DNA from: Streptomyces galbus
GTDB taxonomy: Bacteria; Actinomycetota; Actinomycetes; Streptomycetales; Streptomycetaceae
Direction of reading: 5' to 3'
DNA: 64,000 nucleotides
NCBI RefSeq assembly: GCF_005280195.1
Contig: NZ_SZPR01000019.1
Span: 330,584-394,583, forward strand
The notes under the pieces are model-generated. The model did no database searches. It worked only from the letters and a program-made list of their open reading frames with translations, and was not told where the DNA came from. This document shows, one piece after another, positions 8,661-16,300 of the stretch. The first letter of the stretch is position 1. Each line of letters starts with the position of its first letter. Made by a program: the position numbers and the translations under genes.

Positions 8661-9685
8661 AGCAGGATCCCCCCGACGAGCGCGCTGCACGCCACCGCGA
8701 CCACCGCCGTGGCCGTGGAGAAGCGGACCGCGAAGGCCCGCCCGAAGGTGCCCGTCTGCAACGCGATCAGCTTCAGGTCGACCATCGGGCCGACCACCAT
8801 GAACGTCAGCCGCGCCACCGGCGAGAAACCGGACAGCGAGGCCGCCACGAAGGCGTCCGCCTCCGAGCACACCGCCAGCAGCACGGCGAGCGCCGCCAGG
8901 AACAGCACCGACAGCCAGGCCGACCCGGCGAACGTGTCGAGCACGGACCGCGGGACGGCGACGTTGAAGGTGGCCGCGGCCATCGCGCCGACCACCAGGA
9001 ACCCGCCGGCGTGCAGCAGGTCGTGCTGGAAGCCGGCCCGGAACTCCGCCCAGCGGCTGTGCCCCGGCCGGTGCCCGGTGTGCCGTACGGCCGGGCGCAG
9101 CCACTCCTCCTTGCCGAGCCACAGCCACAGCCAGCCCATGGCGCAGGCGGCGGCCAGGGAGGCCACCAGCCGGGCCAGCACCATCTCCGGGCGGCCCGGG
9201 AAGGCGACGGCGGTGGCGGTGAGCACGATCGGGTTGACGGCCGGGGCGGACAGCAGGAACGCGAACGCGGCCGCCGGGGTCACCCCGCGGCCGATCAGGC
9301 TCCTGGCGACCGGCACCGACGCGCACTCGCACCCCGGCAGCACCACCCCGGCCACCCCGGCGACGGGCACGGCGAGCGCCCGGCGCCGGGGCAGCACCCG
9401 CTGGAACACCGAGGCGGGCACGAAGGCGTTGATCGCGCCCGAGAGCGCGGTGCCCAGCAGCAGGAAGGGCAGCGCCTGCACGCAGACCGCGAGGCACACC
9501 GTCCGCCACGCCAGCACGGCGGGCGCGTCCGTCCACCGGCCCAGGACGACCAGCGCGGTCCCCGGCAGCAGGGCGGCGCCCAGCAGCAGGAGCGGCCAGT
9601 GCCGTGGCCACTCCCGCGCGCGGACGGCGTCCTCGTCCGGGGCGGTGTCCGGCTGCTGCTGCGGGAGCTGGTCTGTGCTGTGCAT
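8657..9685 (-). CDS. COG0701-type permease (DUF318/ArsP-like)
   Basis: 342-residue membrane protein with about eight hydrophobic helices. The family signature VVLPGCECASVPVARSLI followed by AFAFLLSAPAVNPIVL is present, as is a second repeat with SEADAFVAASLSG. The ATG start is preceded by TATGTT about ten bases upstream, so the leader may be only a few bases long. The gene overlaps the TIGR03943-family gene by four bases, forming a two-gene operon. Relatives move organoarsenicals or unknown solutes; the Cys-Glu-Cys motif might bind a metal. Substrate not assigned. Confidence 0.85.
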   Translation of the reverse strand: MHSTDQLPQQQPDTAPDEDAVRAREWPRHWPLLLLGAALLPGTALVVLGRWTDAPAVLAWRTVCLAVCVQALPFLLLGTALSGAINAFVPASVFQRVLPRRRALAVPVAGVAGVVLPGCECASVPVARSLIGRGVTPAAAFAFLLSAPAVNPIVLTATAVAFPGRPEMVLARLVASLAAACAMGWLWLWLGKEEWLRPAVRHTGHRPGHSRWAEFRAGFQHDLLHAGGFLVVGAMAAATFNVAVPRSVLDTFAGSAWLSVLFLAALAVLLAVCSEADAFVAASLSGFSPVARLTFMVVGPMVDLKLIALQTGTFGRAFAVRFSTATAVVAVACSALVGGILL

Positions 9686-9773
9686 GGCCGCATCAACATA
9701 GCGGCCCGGCGGACGCGTGCGTCGGCAGGTCCCGAGGAGCACCCTGGAAGCAGGTCTCGTGGAGGTGGTCGTC

Positions 9774-10049
9774 ATGATGCACACCGCAGTGGGATGGCAC
9801 GTCGAGCTGGAGTTCCTGGAGGACGGCCGGCACACGCGCGCGGTGGCGCTGGTGCGATTGCCCGACGGCACCGAGGTCCGCGCCCACGGGCACGCCACCC
9901 GCCACGACACCGACGCCGACCAGCCGCGCACGGGCGAGGAGATCGCGGGCGCCCGGGCGCTCAACGAGATCGCCATGCGGCTGCTGACCAAGGCGCACGA
10001 CGAGATCGACTCGGCGTCGGGCCGCACCTCGCACCCGATCAACGTCTGA
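9774..10049 (+). CDS. DUF1876-family small protein
   Basis: 91-residue protein (MMHTAVGWHVELEF...) of the DUF1876 family, which adopts a double-stranded-RNA-binding-like fold; function unknown. GGAGG (9761-9765) lies eight bases before ATG 9774; the next codon is also ATG. It is divergent from the permease operon and convergent with the serine hydrolase. The longer frame to 9717 is less likely. Confidence 0.8.
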   Translation: MMHTAVGWHVELEFLEDGRHTRAVALVRLPDGTEVRAHGHATRHDTDADQPRTGEEIAGARALNEIAMRLLTKAHDEIDSASGRTSHPINV

Positions 10050-10083
10050 GGCGCGCGGGGCGGGTCCGCGGCCCCGGCCCGGG

Positions 10084-11253
10084 TCAGCCGGCGAGCGCCT
10101 CGCGCACCGCGCGGACCAGCGCCTGGGCCCGGGGGTCCGCCGTCACGCTGGAGCGGAAGCCGTTGGTGACGTAGCCGAAGGCGATGCCCGACCCGGGGTC
10201 GGCGAAGCCGAGGGCGCCGCCGCGGCCGGGGTGGCCGAAGGAGCCGGGGGACAGCAGCGGCGAGGCGCTGCCGTGCAGCATCGGCCCGAGGCCGAAGCGG
10301 GTCGGCACCACGAGCACCCGGTCGGGCCCGGCCGACCGCTCGCCGCGTGCCAGCTCCACGGTGTCCGGCGTGAACAGCCGCGTCCCGCCGTCCACCTCGC
10401 CGATCAGCGCGGCGTAGACGCGGGCCAGGCCGTCGGCGGTGGCGATGCCGTTGGAGGCGGGCAGGACGGCCGCGCGGTAGACGGGGTCGTTCTCGTCGGG
10501 CACCGGGGTGATCGCGGCGAAGGCGCGCCGGGTGAGGGAGGCGGGGTCGGCGTAGGCGTCGGCGACGGCCCGCTTGGGGCGGACGCGCAGGGCGCCGGAC
10601 GGCTCGGGCGCCTGCAGCCGGCCGACCCGGCCCACGCGGTGTGCCTCGGCGGCGGGCAGCCCCAGCCAGAAGTCGGCGGCGGCCGGCCCGGCGACGTGCT
10701 CGGCGATCCAGTCGCCGGCCGAGCGCCCGGTGACGCGCCGCACCAGTTCGCCGGTGAGCCAGCCGAAGGTATGGGCGTGGTAGCCGTGCGCGGTGCCGGG
10801 CTCCCAGACGGGCGCCTGGGCTGCGACGGCGGCGGCCGCGAGGTCCGGGTCGGCGGCCTCGGCGGGGGTCAGCGGCCGGTCCAGCACGGGCACGCCCGCC
10901 CGGTGGGCGAGCAGGTCCCGCACGCGCGTGTGCTCCTTGCCGGCGGCCTTGTACTCGGGCCAGTACGTCCGCACCGGGGCGTCCAGGTCCAGCTCGCCGC
11001 GCTGGTGCAGCAGCAGGAGGGCGGCGGAGACCACGCCCTTGGTCGCGGAGCGCACCATCTGCGCGGTGCCCCGCTCCCACGGCAGCGTGCCGTCGACGTC
11101 GCGGGTGCCGCCCCACAGGTCGACGACCCGGTGTCCGTCCCGGTAGACGGCGACCGCCGCGCCGCGTTCCCCGAGGGTGCGGAAGCCGGCGGCGAACGCC
11201 TCCGCGACCGGCTCGAAGCCCTCGGCCACCGCACCGTTCACCCGCACGTCCAC
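10084..11253 (-). CDS. Serine hydrolase, beta-lactamase class C/EstB fold
   Basis: 389-residue protein. Catalytic S-x-x-K is seen in RSATKGVVSA (about residue 90), a Tyr-containing second motif lies in GYHAHTFGWLTGE, and the third box is FGHPGRGGALGFAD (HxG-like). No signal peptide is seen, so it is probably cytoplasmic. It resembles Streptomyces and EstB-like esterases rather than secreted beta-lactamases. The gene stands alone, with 77 bases to the downstream metal-transport operon on the same strand. Substrate unknown. Confidence 0.88.
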   Translation of the reverse strand: MDVRVNGAVAEGFEPVAEAFAAGFRTLGERGAAVAVYRDGHRVVDLWGGTRDVDGTLPWERGTAQMVRSATKGVVSAALLLLHQRGELDLDAPVRTYWPEYKAAGKEHTRVRDLLAHRAGVPVLDRPLTPAEAADPDLAAAAVAAQAPVWEPGTAHGYHAHTFGWLTGELVRRVTGRSAGDWIAEHVAGPAAADFWLGLPAAEAHRVGRVGRLQAPEPSGALRVRPKRAVADAYADPASLTRRAFAAITPVPDENDPVYRAAVLPASNGIATADGLARVYAALIGEVDGGTRLFTPDTVELARGERSAGPDRVLVVPTRFGLGPMLHGSASPLLSPGSFGHPGRGGALGFADPGSGIAFGYVTNGFRSSVTADPRAQALVRAVREALAG

Positions 11254-11330
11254 GCCCGACCGTCCTCTCCGCTCACCTTCGACCTGCGGTCAACGCGTGC
11301 GACGCCCCTGGGATTCCTGGGTCCGGCGCG

Positions 11331-12089
11331 TCACGCGCCCGTGGCGACGGACCGCGGGTCGAAGCCGAACGGCAGCTCCAGGCGGTGGGCGCGCATCAGG
11401 GCGTCGTCGGCGAGGAGTTCGGCGGTCGGGCCGTCGGCCGCGATCACGCCGTCGCTCAGGACCAGGGCGCGCGGGCACAGTTCGAGCGCGTAGGGCAGGT
11501 CGTGGGTGACCATCAGCACGGTCACGTCCAGCGCGCGCAGGATGTCGGCGAGTTCGCGCCGGGAGGCCGGGTCGAGGTTGGACGAGGGCTCGTCCAGGAC
11601 CAGGATCTCCGGCTCCATCGCCAGCACGGTCGCGACGGCGACCCGGCGCCGCTGTCCGAAGGACAGGTGGTGCGGCGGACGCTCCTTGAACTCCGCCATG
11701 CCGACCTGCGCGAGCGCCCGGTCGACCCGCTCCTCCAGCGCCGCGCCCTTGATCCCGGCGGCCGCGGGCCCGAACGCGACGTCCTCGCGCACCGTCGGCA
11801 TGAAGAGCTGGTCGTCCGGGTCCTGGAAGACGATGCCGACCTTGCGGCGGATCTCGGCCATGTGCTGCTTGCCGACGGGCAGTCCGGCGACGGTCACCGA
11901 GCCGGTGCCGCCGGAGAGGATGCCGTTGAGGTGCAGCACGAGGGTCGTCTTGCCGGCGCCGTTCGGGCCGAGCAGCGCGACCCGCTCGCCGCGCGCGATG
12001 GAGAAGTCGACGCCGAACAGGGCCTGGTGGCCGTCCGGGTAGGCGAAGGCGAGGCCGGAGACCTCCAGGGAAGCAGTCACAGGGTCCAT
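11331..12089 (-). CDS. cbiO: ECF-type metal transporter ATPase (CbiO/NikO)
   Basis: 252-residue cytoplasmic ABC ATPase. Walker A GPNGAGKTTL, Q-loop VFQDPDDQLF (typical of ECF/CbiO ATPases), signature LSFGQRRRVAVA and Walker B ILVLDEPSSNLD are all visible. The signature has Phe in place of the usual second Gly (LSGGQ), common in this group. ATG 12089 or GTG 12080 could be the start; the latter would give a four-base GTGA overlap with cbiQ. It is the third gene of a cbiM-cbiQ-cbiO unit controlled by a Nur-type site, so nickel is the most likely substrate. Confidence 0.9.
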   Translation of the reverse strand: MDPVTASLEVSGLAFAYPDGHQALFGVDFSIARGERVALLGPNGAGKTTLVLHLNGILSGGTGSVTVAGLPVGKQHMAEIRRKVGIVFQDPDDQLFMPTVREDVAFGPAAAGIKGAALEERVDRALAQVGMAEFKERPPHHLSFGQRRRVAVATVLAMEPEILVLDEPSSNLDPASRRELADILRALDVTVLMVTHDLPYALELCPRALVLSDGVIAADGPTAELLADDALMRAHRLELPFGFDPRSVATGA

Positions 12090-12838
12090 CCCAGCAGACA
12101 CACGACGAGGGCGGCGCACGGCAGGGCGAGGGCGTACGACCACTGCGCCCGGGACGCGGTCACCTCGTCGATCACCGGCATGGATCCGGCGTAGCCGCGG
12201 CTGACCATGGCCAGGTGCACGCGCTCGCCGCGTTCGTAGGAGCGGATGAACAGCGCGCCCGCCGACTTGGCGAGCACGCCCCAGTGCCGCACGCCCCGCG
12301 CCTCGAAGCCGCGGGACTCGCGCGCGATCCGCATGCGCCGCATCTCGTCGGTGATCACGTCGCCGTAGCGGATCATGAAGGAGGCGATCTGCACGAGCAG
12401 CGGCGGCAGCTTCAGCCGCTGCAGCCCGAGCAGCAGTTCGCGCAGTTCGGTGGTGGCCGCCAGCAGTACCGACGCGGCGACGCCCAGGGTGCCCTTGGCG
12501 AGCACGTTCCAGGCGCCCCACAGGCCGTTCACGCTCAGCGACAGCCCGAGGACGTCGACCCGCTCGCCCTCCGCCACGAACGGCATGAGCACCGCGAACG
12601 CGACGAACGGCACCTCGATCAGCAGCCGCCGCAGCAGGAACCCGGCGGGCACGCGCGCGCGGTGGGCGACGAGGGCCAGCAGCACGGCGTACAGGGCGAA
12701 CGCCCACATCGCCTCGCGCGGCGTCGACACCACGACCACCACGAAGGCGAACGCGGCGGCGAGCTTGGTGTGCGGCGGCAGGGCGTGCACGGGCGAGTGC
12801 CCGTGCCGGTACAGCCGGTGCGCGTGCCCGGCGCCCAT
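12077..12838 (-). CDS. cbiQ: ECF transporter T component (CbiQ/NikQ)
   Basis: 253-residue membrane scaffold that couples the ATPase to the substrate-binding permease. N-terminal hydrophobic helices begin at AAAFAFVVVVVSTP. The coupling-helix Ala-Arg-Gly motifs lie in RIARESRGFEARGVRHWG and MVSRGYAG. It starts one base after the cbiM stop and overlaps cbiO, so the three genes are translated as one unit. Family CbiQ; nickel rather than cobalt is inferred from the Nur-type box in front of the operon. Confidence 0.92.
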   Translation of the reverse strand: MGAGHAHRLYRHGHSPVHALPPHTKLAAAFAFVVVVVSTPREAMWAFALYAVLLALVAHRARVPAGFLLRRLLIEVPFVAFAVLMPFVAEGERVDVLGLSLSVNGLWGAWNVLAKGTLGVAASVLLAATTELRELLLGLQRLKLPPLLVQIASFMIRYGDVITDEMRRMRIARESRGFEARGVRHWGVLAKSAGALFIRSYERGERVHLAMVSRGYAGSMPVIDEVTASRAQWSYALALPCAALVVCLLGWTL

Positions 12839-12839
12839 G

Positions 12840-13910
12840 TCAGACGTTCTCCACGGTGGTTCCGGTCGTCGAGACGGGCGACACGTCGTCGGCCGTACGG
12901 CGCCGGCGCAGGGTCCAGAAGACGGCGCTGCCGGCCACGACGGTCACCCCGACTCCGATGACGCCCGCCAGCCCCCCGGACAGGCGGGCGTCCTTGACGT
13001 CCTTGACGCCGTAGTCGGCGAGCGGGGAGCCGGCGCCGGCGTGCTGCTCGGCCTTGCGGTCGATGCCGTGGTCGGCGGCGACCTTCTCCAGCCCGTCGGG
13101 GGAGGAGGAGGCGTAGTAGCTGACGAAGCCGGCCAGCACGAGCGAGGTGACCAGGCCCGACACCCACAGCGCGCGCCGCGAGGTGCGCGCGGCGACGGGC
13201 GCCGCGGCCGGGGCCGACGGCGCGTCGACGAGCTCGCCGTTCACCCGCAGCTTCAGCCGCTGCTCCAGCCCGCGCGCGCCGTGCACCAGGTCGGGGCGCA
13301 CGGCGATCACGGCGCCCACGGTCAGCGCGGTGATGACGGCCTCGCCGATCCCGATCAGCACGTGCACGCCGATCATCGCGGTGGCGACCTTGCCGATCGA
13401 GACGTCGGTGGTGCCGCCGATCGCGTAGATCACGGTGAACGCGACCGCCGCGGCCGGCACGGAGACCAGCGCGGCCACGAACGACGCCACGGTGACCGAA
13501 CGGCGGCTGCGCGGCAGGACCTTCACCAGGGCGCGGAAGAGGGCGTAGGAGACGACCGTGGTCACGATCGCCATGTCGGTGATGTTCACGCCGAGCGCGG
13601 TCAGCCCGCCGTCGGCGAACAGGATGCCCTGCATCAGCAGGACGACGGAGACGCACAGGACCCCGGTACAGGGACCCACGAGGATCGCGGCGAGCGCGCC
13701 GCCGAGCAGATGGCCGCTGGTCCCCGCCGCGACGGGGAAGTTCAGCATCTGCACGGCGAAGATGAACGCGGCCACCAGGCCGGCCAACGGCGCGGTCCGC
13801 TCGTCGAGTTCGCGGCGGGCACCGCGCAGGCTCACGGCGATGGCGCCGGCGGCGACCACGGCGGTCACGGCGGACGTCGGGGCGTTGATGAATCCGTCGG
13901 GTACGTGCAC
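12840..13910 (-). CDS. cbiM: ECF metal permease CbiM fused to a PDGLE (CbiN-like) domain
   Basis: 356-residue substrate-capturing membrane protein. The N-terminus MHVPDGFI supplies Met1 and His2 metal ligands, and GTSGHLLGGALAA carries the conserved internal His. About residues 1-215 are CbiM. After a linker comes a helix, then SPDGLEKVAADHGI, the PDGLE motif of CbiN-like subunits, and a final membrane helix (about 325-340). So M and N functions are fused, as in NikMN. GTG 13910 lies six bases after a -10-like TATCAT, with no Shine-Dalgarno, which suggests leaderless translation. The Nur-type box just upstream points to nickel uptake. Confidence 0.92.
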   Translation of the reverse strand: MHVPDGFINAPTSAVTAVVAAGAIAVSLRGARRELDERTAPLAGLVAAFIFAVQMLNFPVAAGTSGHLLGGALAAILVGPCTGVLCVSVVLLMQGILFADGGLTALGVNITDMAIVTTVVSYALFRALVKVLPRSRRSVTVASFVAALVSVPAAAVAFTVIYAIGGTTDVSIGKVATAMIGVHVLIGIGEAVITALTVGAVIAVRPDLVHGARGLEQRLKLRVNGELVDAPSAPAAAPVAARTSRRALWVSGLVTSLVLAGFVSYYASSSPDGLEKVAADHGIDRKAEQHAGAGSPLADYGVKDVKDARLSGGLAGVIGVGVTVVAGSAVFWTLRRRRTADDVSPVSTTGTTVENV

Positions 13911-13916
13911 TGTTCG

Positions 13917-13947
13917 ATGATAGAGCCTTGTTGCAAACCCCTTGCAA
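13917..13947 (-). promoter_or_regulatory. Nur-type operator overlapping the cbiM promoter
   Basis: TTGCAA-N5-TTGCAA is perfect at 13931-13947, matching the published consensus for Nur, the nickel-responsive Fur-family repressor of Streptomyces. On the cbiM strand a -10-like TATCAT (13922-13917) lies downstream, and the -35 position falls inside the box. Binding would block RNA polymerase when nickel is plentiful. Box seen; promoter elements inferred. Confidence 0.85.
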
Positions 13948-14052
13948 GAGCGATCTCATCGCCCGGAGGCGCAAAACGGAAAATATGAGACATTGGTGAG
14001 GGGGTGGACGCACAGCTTCCACACAGGTCACCGAGCGTGAAGGGGCCGTCCG

Positions 14053-14403
14053 ATGTCCGTAGTCGAACAGTACGCACGAGCCCACATCCTCACGGACGCC
14101 GACCGGCTCGAAGAGGACCTCGGGGCCGTCCCGGTCGTCCTGCGCTACGACCCCGACGCCGACCCGCGCTCGGTCCGGGTCGGCCTGCCCGGACCGCACG
14201 AGTGGACCCTCTCCCGCGCCCTGCTCGAACAGGGCCTGCGCGCCCCGGTCCGCAGCGGCCAGGTACGGGTGTGGCCGTGCGGCCGGGTGCAGGCGATCGT
14301 GGAGTTCCACTCCACGCAGGGCGTCTCGGTCGTGCAGTTCGAGACCAAGGCGCTGACGCGCTTCCTGCGCCGCACCTACACCGCCGAGCCCGTCGCGGGC
14401 TGA
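14053..14403 (+). CDS. ssgE: SsgA-like protein, probably SsgE
   Basis: 116-residue member of the actinomycete SsgA-like family, which controls sporulation-specific wall events. The conserved core is seen: VPVVLRYDPDADPRSVRVG, a segment WTLSRALLEQGL, then VWPCGRVQAIVEFHS and the C-terminal LTRFLRRTYTAEP. The gene lies beside two penicillin-binding protein genes and a nickel transporter, the setting I recall for ssgE (SCO3158), whose mutants are affected in spore release. It converges with the first PBP gene, ten bases apart. Family certain; the paralogue letter rests on synteny and length. Confidence 0.85.
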   Translation: MSVVEQYARAHILTDADRLEEDLGAVPVVLRYDPDADPRSVRVGLPGPHEWTLSRALLEQGLRAPVRSGQVRVWPCGRVQAIVEFHSTQGVSVVQFETKALTRFLRRTYTAEPVAG

Positions 14404-14413
14404 GCGGCGCGGT

Positions 14414-16084
14414 TCAGCCGCCCAGCCGCAGCAGGGACGCGACGATCGGGCCCGCCGTGTCGCCGCCGTGGCCGCCCGCCTGGACGACGCCCGCGGCCGC
14501 CAGGTCGCCCCGGTACGCGGTGAACCAGCCGTTGGGCTGCTTCTGCCCGTCGACCTCCGCCGAGCCCGTCTTCGCGCCGAAGTCCGGACCGAGCCCCGAC
14601 ATGGCCTGCGCCGCCGTGCCGTACGCGGCCGTGTAGTTCATCAGCTCGCGCAACTGCCTCAGCGTGGCCGAGGACATCGTGCGCGGGGCCCTGGCCAGGG
14701 TGCGGCCGTCGACCTCGGGGGAGACCAGGTAGGGCTGGTGGAACGAGCCGGACTTGACCGTCGCGGCCACGGACGCCATGTTCAGCGGGTTCATCCGCAC
14801 CCCGCCCTGACCGATCAGCGAGGCCGCCTTCTGGGCCGCCGACTGCACCGGCACCGAGCCGTCGAAGGTGGGCACACCGACGGACCAGCTGTTCGACGAC
14901 AGGCCGAAGACCTGCTGGGCCTGCCGGGTCAGGCTGTCGTCGTCGAGCTTGCCCGCCTGGCTGATGAAGGCGGTGTTGCAGGAGCGCGCGAAGCTCGCCT
15001 TGAAGGTGCCGTTCTTGATCTCGAAGTCGTCGTCGTTGTGGAACGTCCAGCCGCCGTAGCGGAACGTCTTCGGGCACGGGTGGACCTTGTCCGCCGACGC
15101 GAGGTCCTTCTCGATGAGCAGCGACGAGGTGATGACCTTCATCGTGGAGCCGGGCGCCAGGGAGCCCTGGAAGGCGGTGTTGAAGCCGTGGCCGCTGTTG
15201 GCGACCGCGAGGATCTCGCCGGTCGACGCGCGCGTGACGACGACCGAGGCGCGCGGGCGCTTGGCCACCTGGCGCTCGGCGGCCGCCTGCAGCGTGGGGC
15301 TGAGCGTCGTCTTCACGGTGCCCGGCGTGCCCTTGCTGAGTTCCAGCAGCGTCTTGTCGGAGGACTTCTTCGCCTTCGACTCCTTGCCCCGGACCACGCG
15401 CAGCTCGACGCCCGCCTTGCCGCCGGCCTCCTTGCCGTACTTCTCGCGCAGCCCGTCCAGGACCGTGCCGAGGGAGGGGTACTTCGCCTCGGTGATCTCG
15501 CCGCCCTGGCGGTCGAGTGCCCGGACCGGCGGGGTGCCGGACTCGCCGGTCACCAGGGTGTCGCCGTCGGCGAGGTCGGGGTGCACGACCGAGGCGTGCC
15601 AGTCGACGCGCGGCTCGCCGTCGGTGGTGTCGCGGACGACGGTCAGGGCGCTGTCGTAGGCCAGCGGCTTGCTGACGCCCTTGTACGTCACCGTGCCCTT
15701 CACGGAGAAGGGGACCCTGGCGCCGGTGGGGGTGCCGGGGGTGAGGGTGGCGCCGGTGATGTGGGCGTCCTTGGTCCAGCCGGTGAGCAGGGCGGTGGCC
15801 GCGGCGGTGTCGTCGGTGACGGCGGCGGCCCGGGCGACGCCGCCCTGCTGCCAGGAGGTGAGGAACGTGGTGGCGGTCGTGGTGACCTCCGCCGCCGACA
15901 GGGGGCCCGTCTTGATCTTCGGCTTCGCGGCGGCCGTGGCGGTGGACCCGCTGTCGGCGGAGGCACCACCGCCGTACAGCGCGTAGACGCCGAAACCGGC
16001 GCCGACGACGACCACGGCGGCCATCCCCCCGATGACGGCGGGGTTCTTCGTCCGTCGCTCGGCGACGCGCCTTCTCTTGCCCAC
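14414..16084 (-). CDS. Penicillin-binding protein (MecA_N-like domain plus transpeptidase)
   Basis: 556-residue membrane-anchored peptidoglycan transpeptidase. Layout: short basic N-terminus (GKRRRVAERRTKNP), one signal-anchor helix (GGMAAVVVVGAGFGVYALYG), an NTF2/MecA_N-like domain to about 170, a dimerisation region, then the transpeptidase. Catalytic boxes: STMK near residue 313, SCN in FARSCNTAF, and KTG near 505. GTG 16084 follows GGAGG and starts the conserved sequence; longer frames add no anchor. It is followed upstream by a paralogue in the same orientation and converges with ssgE. A sporulation role is plausible from context but not shown. Confidence 0.9.
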   Translation of the reverse strand: MGKRRRVAERRTKNPAVIGGMAAVVVVGAGFGVYALYGGGASADSGSTATAAAKPKIKTGPLSAAEVTTTATTFLTSWQQGGVARAAAVTDDTAAATALLTGWTKDAHITGATLTPGTPTGARVPFSVKGTVTYKGVSKPLAYDSALTVVRDTTDGEPRVDWHASVVHPDLADGDTLVTGESGTPPVRALDRQGGEITEAKYPSLGTVLDGLREKYGKEAGGKAGVELRVVRGKESKAKKSSDKTLLELSKGTPGTVKTTLSPTLQAAAERQVAKRPRASVVVTRASTGEILAVANSGHGFNTAFQGSLAPGSTMKVITSSLLIEKDLASADKVHPCPKTFRYGGWTFHNDDDFEIKNGTFKASFARSCNTAFISQAGKLDDDSLTRQAQQVFGLSSNSWSVGVPTFDGSVPVQSAAQKAASLIGQGGVRMNPLNMASVAATVKSGSFHQPYLVSPEVDGRTLARAPRTMSSATLRQLRELMNYTAAYGTAAQAMSGLGPDFGAKTGSAEVDGQKQPNGWFTAYRGDLAAAGVVQAGGHGGDTAGPIVASLLRLGG

Positions 16085-16300
16085 GACCCGTGTTCCTCCG
16101 CGCTCCCCGGGGGGTTCCCCGTGCCCCGGTACCCTCGCTGCCCTCGTGCACCCCAACGACGGCGACCAGCCTAGGGTCCCGTGCCGCGCGGGTGACCGGT
16201 CCGTGACGTGGGCCACCGGCTCGTAGCGGGGTTGTGACACGAGGCGGGGGCGCCGGGAGCGCGGCGGGGTGCGGGCCGCGCGCCCGGCGCCCGGCGGTGC

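Noticed and set aside
13911..14052. Cobalamin riboswitch before cbiM
   Set aside because: The leader is too short and lacks a B12-box; a perfect Nur-type operator explains the control better.
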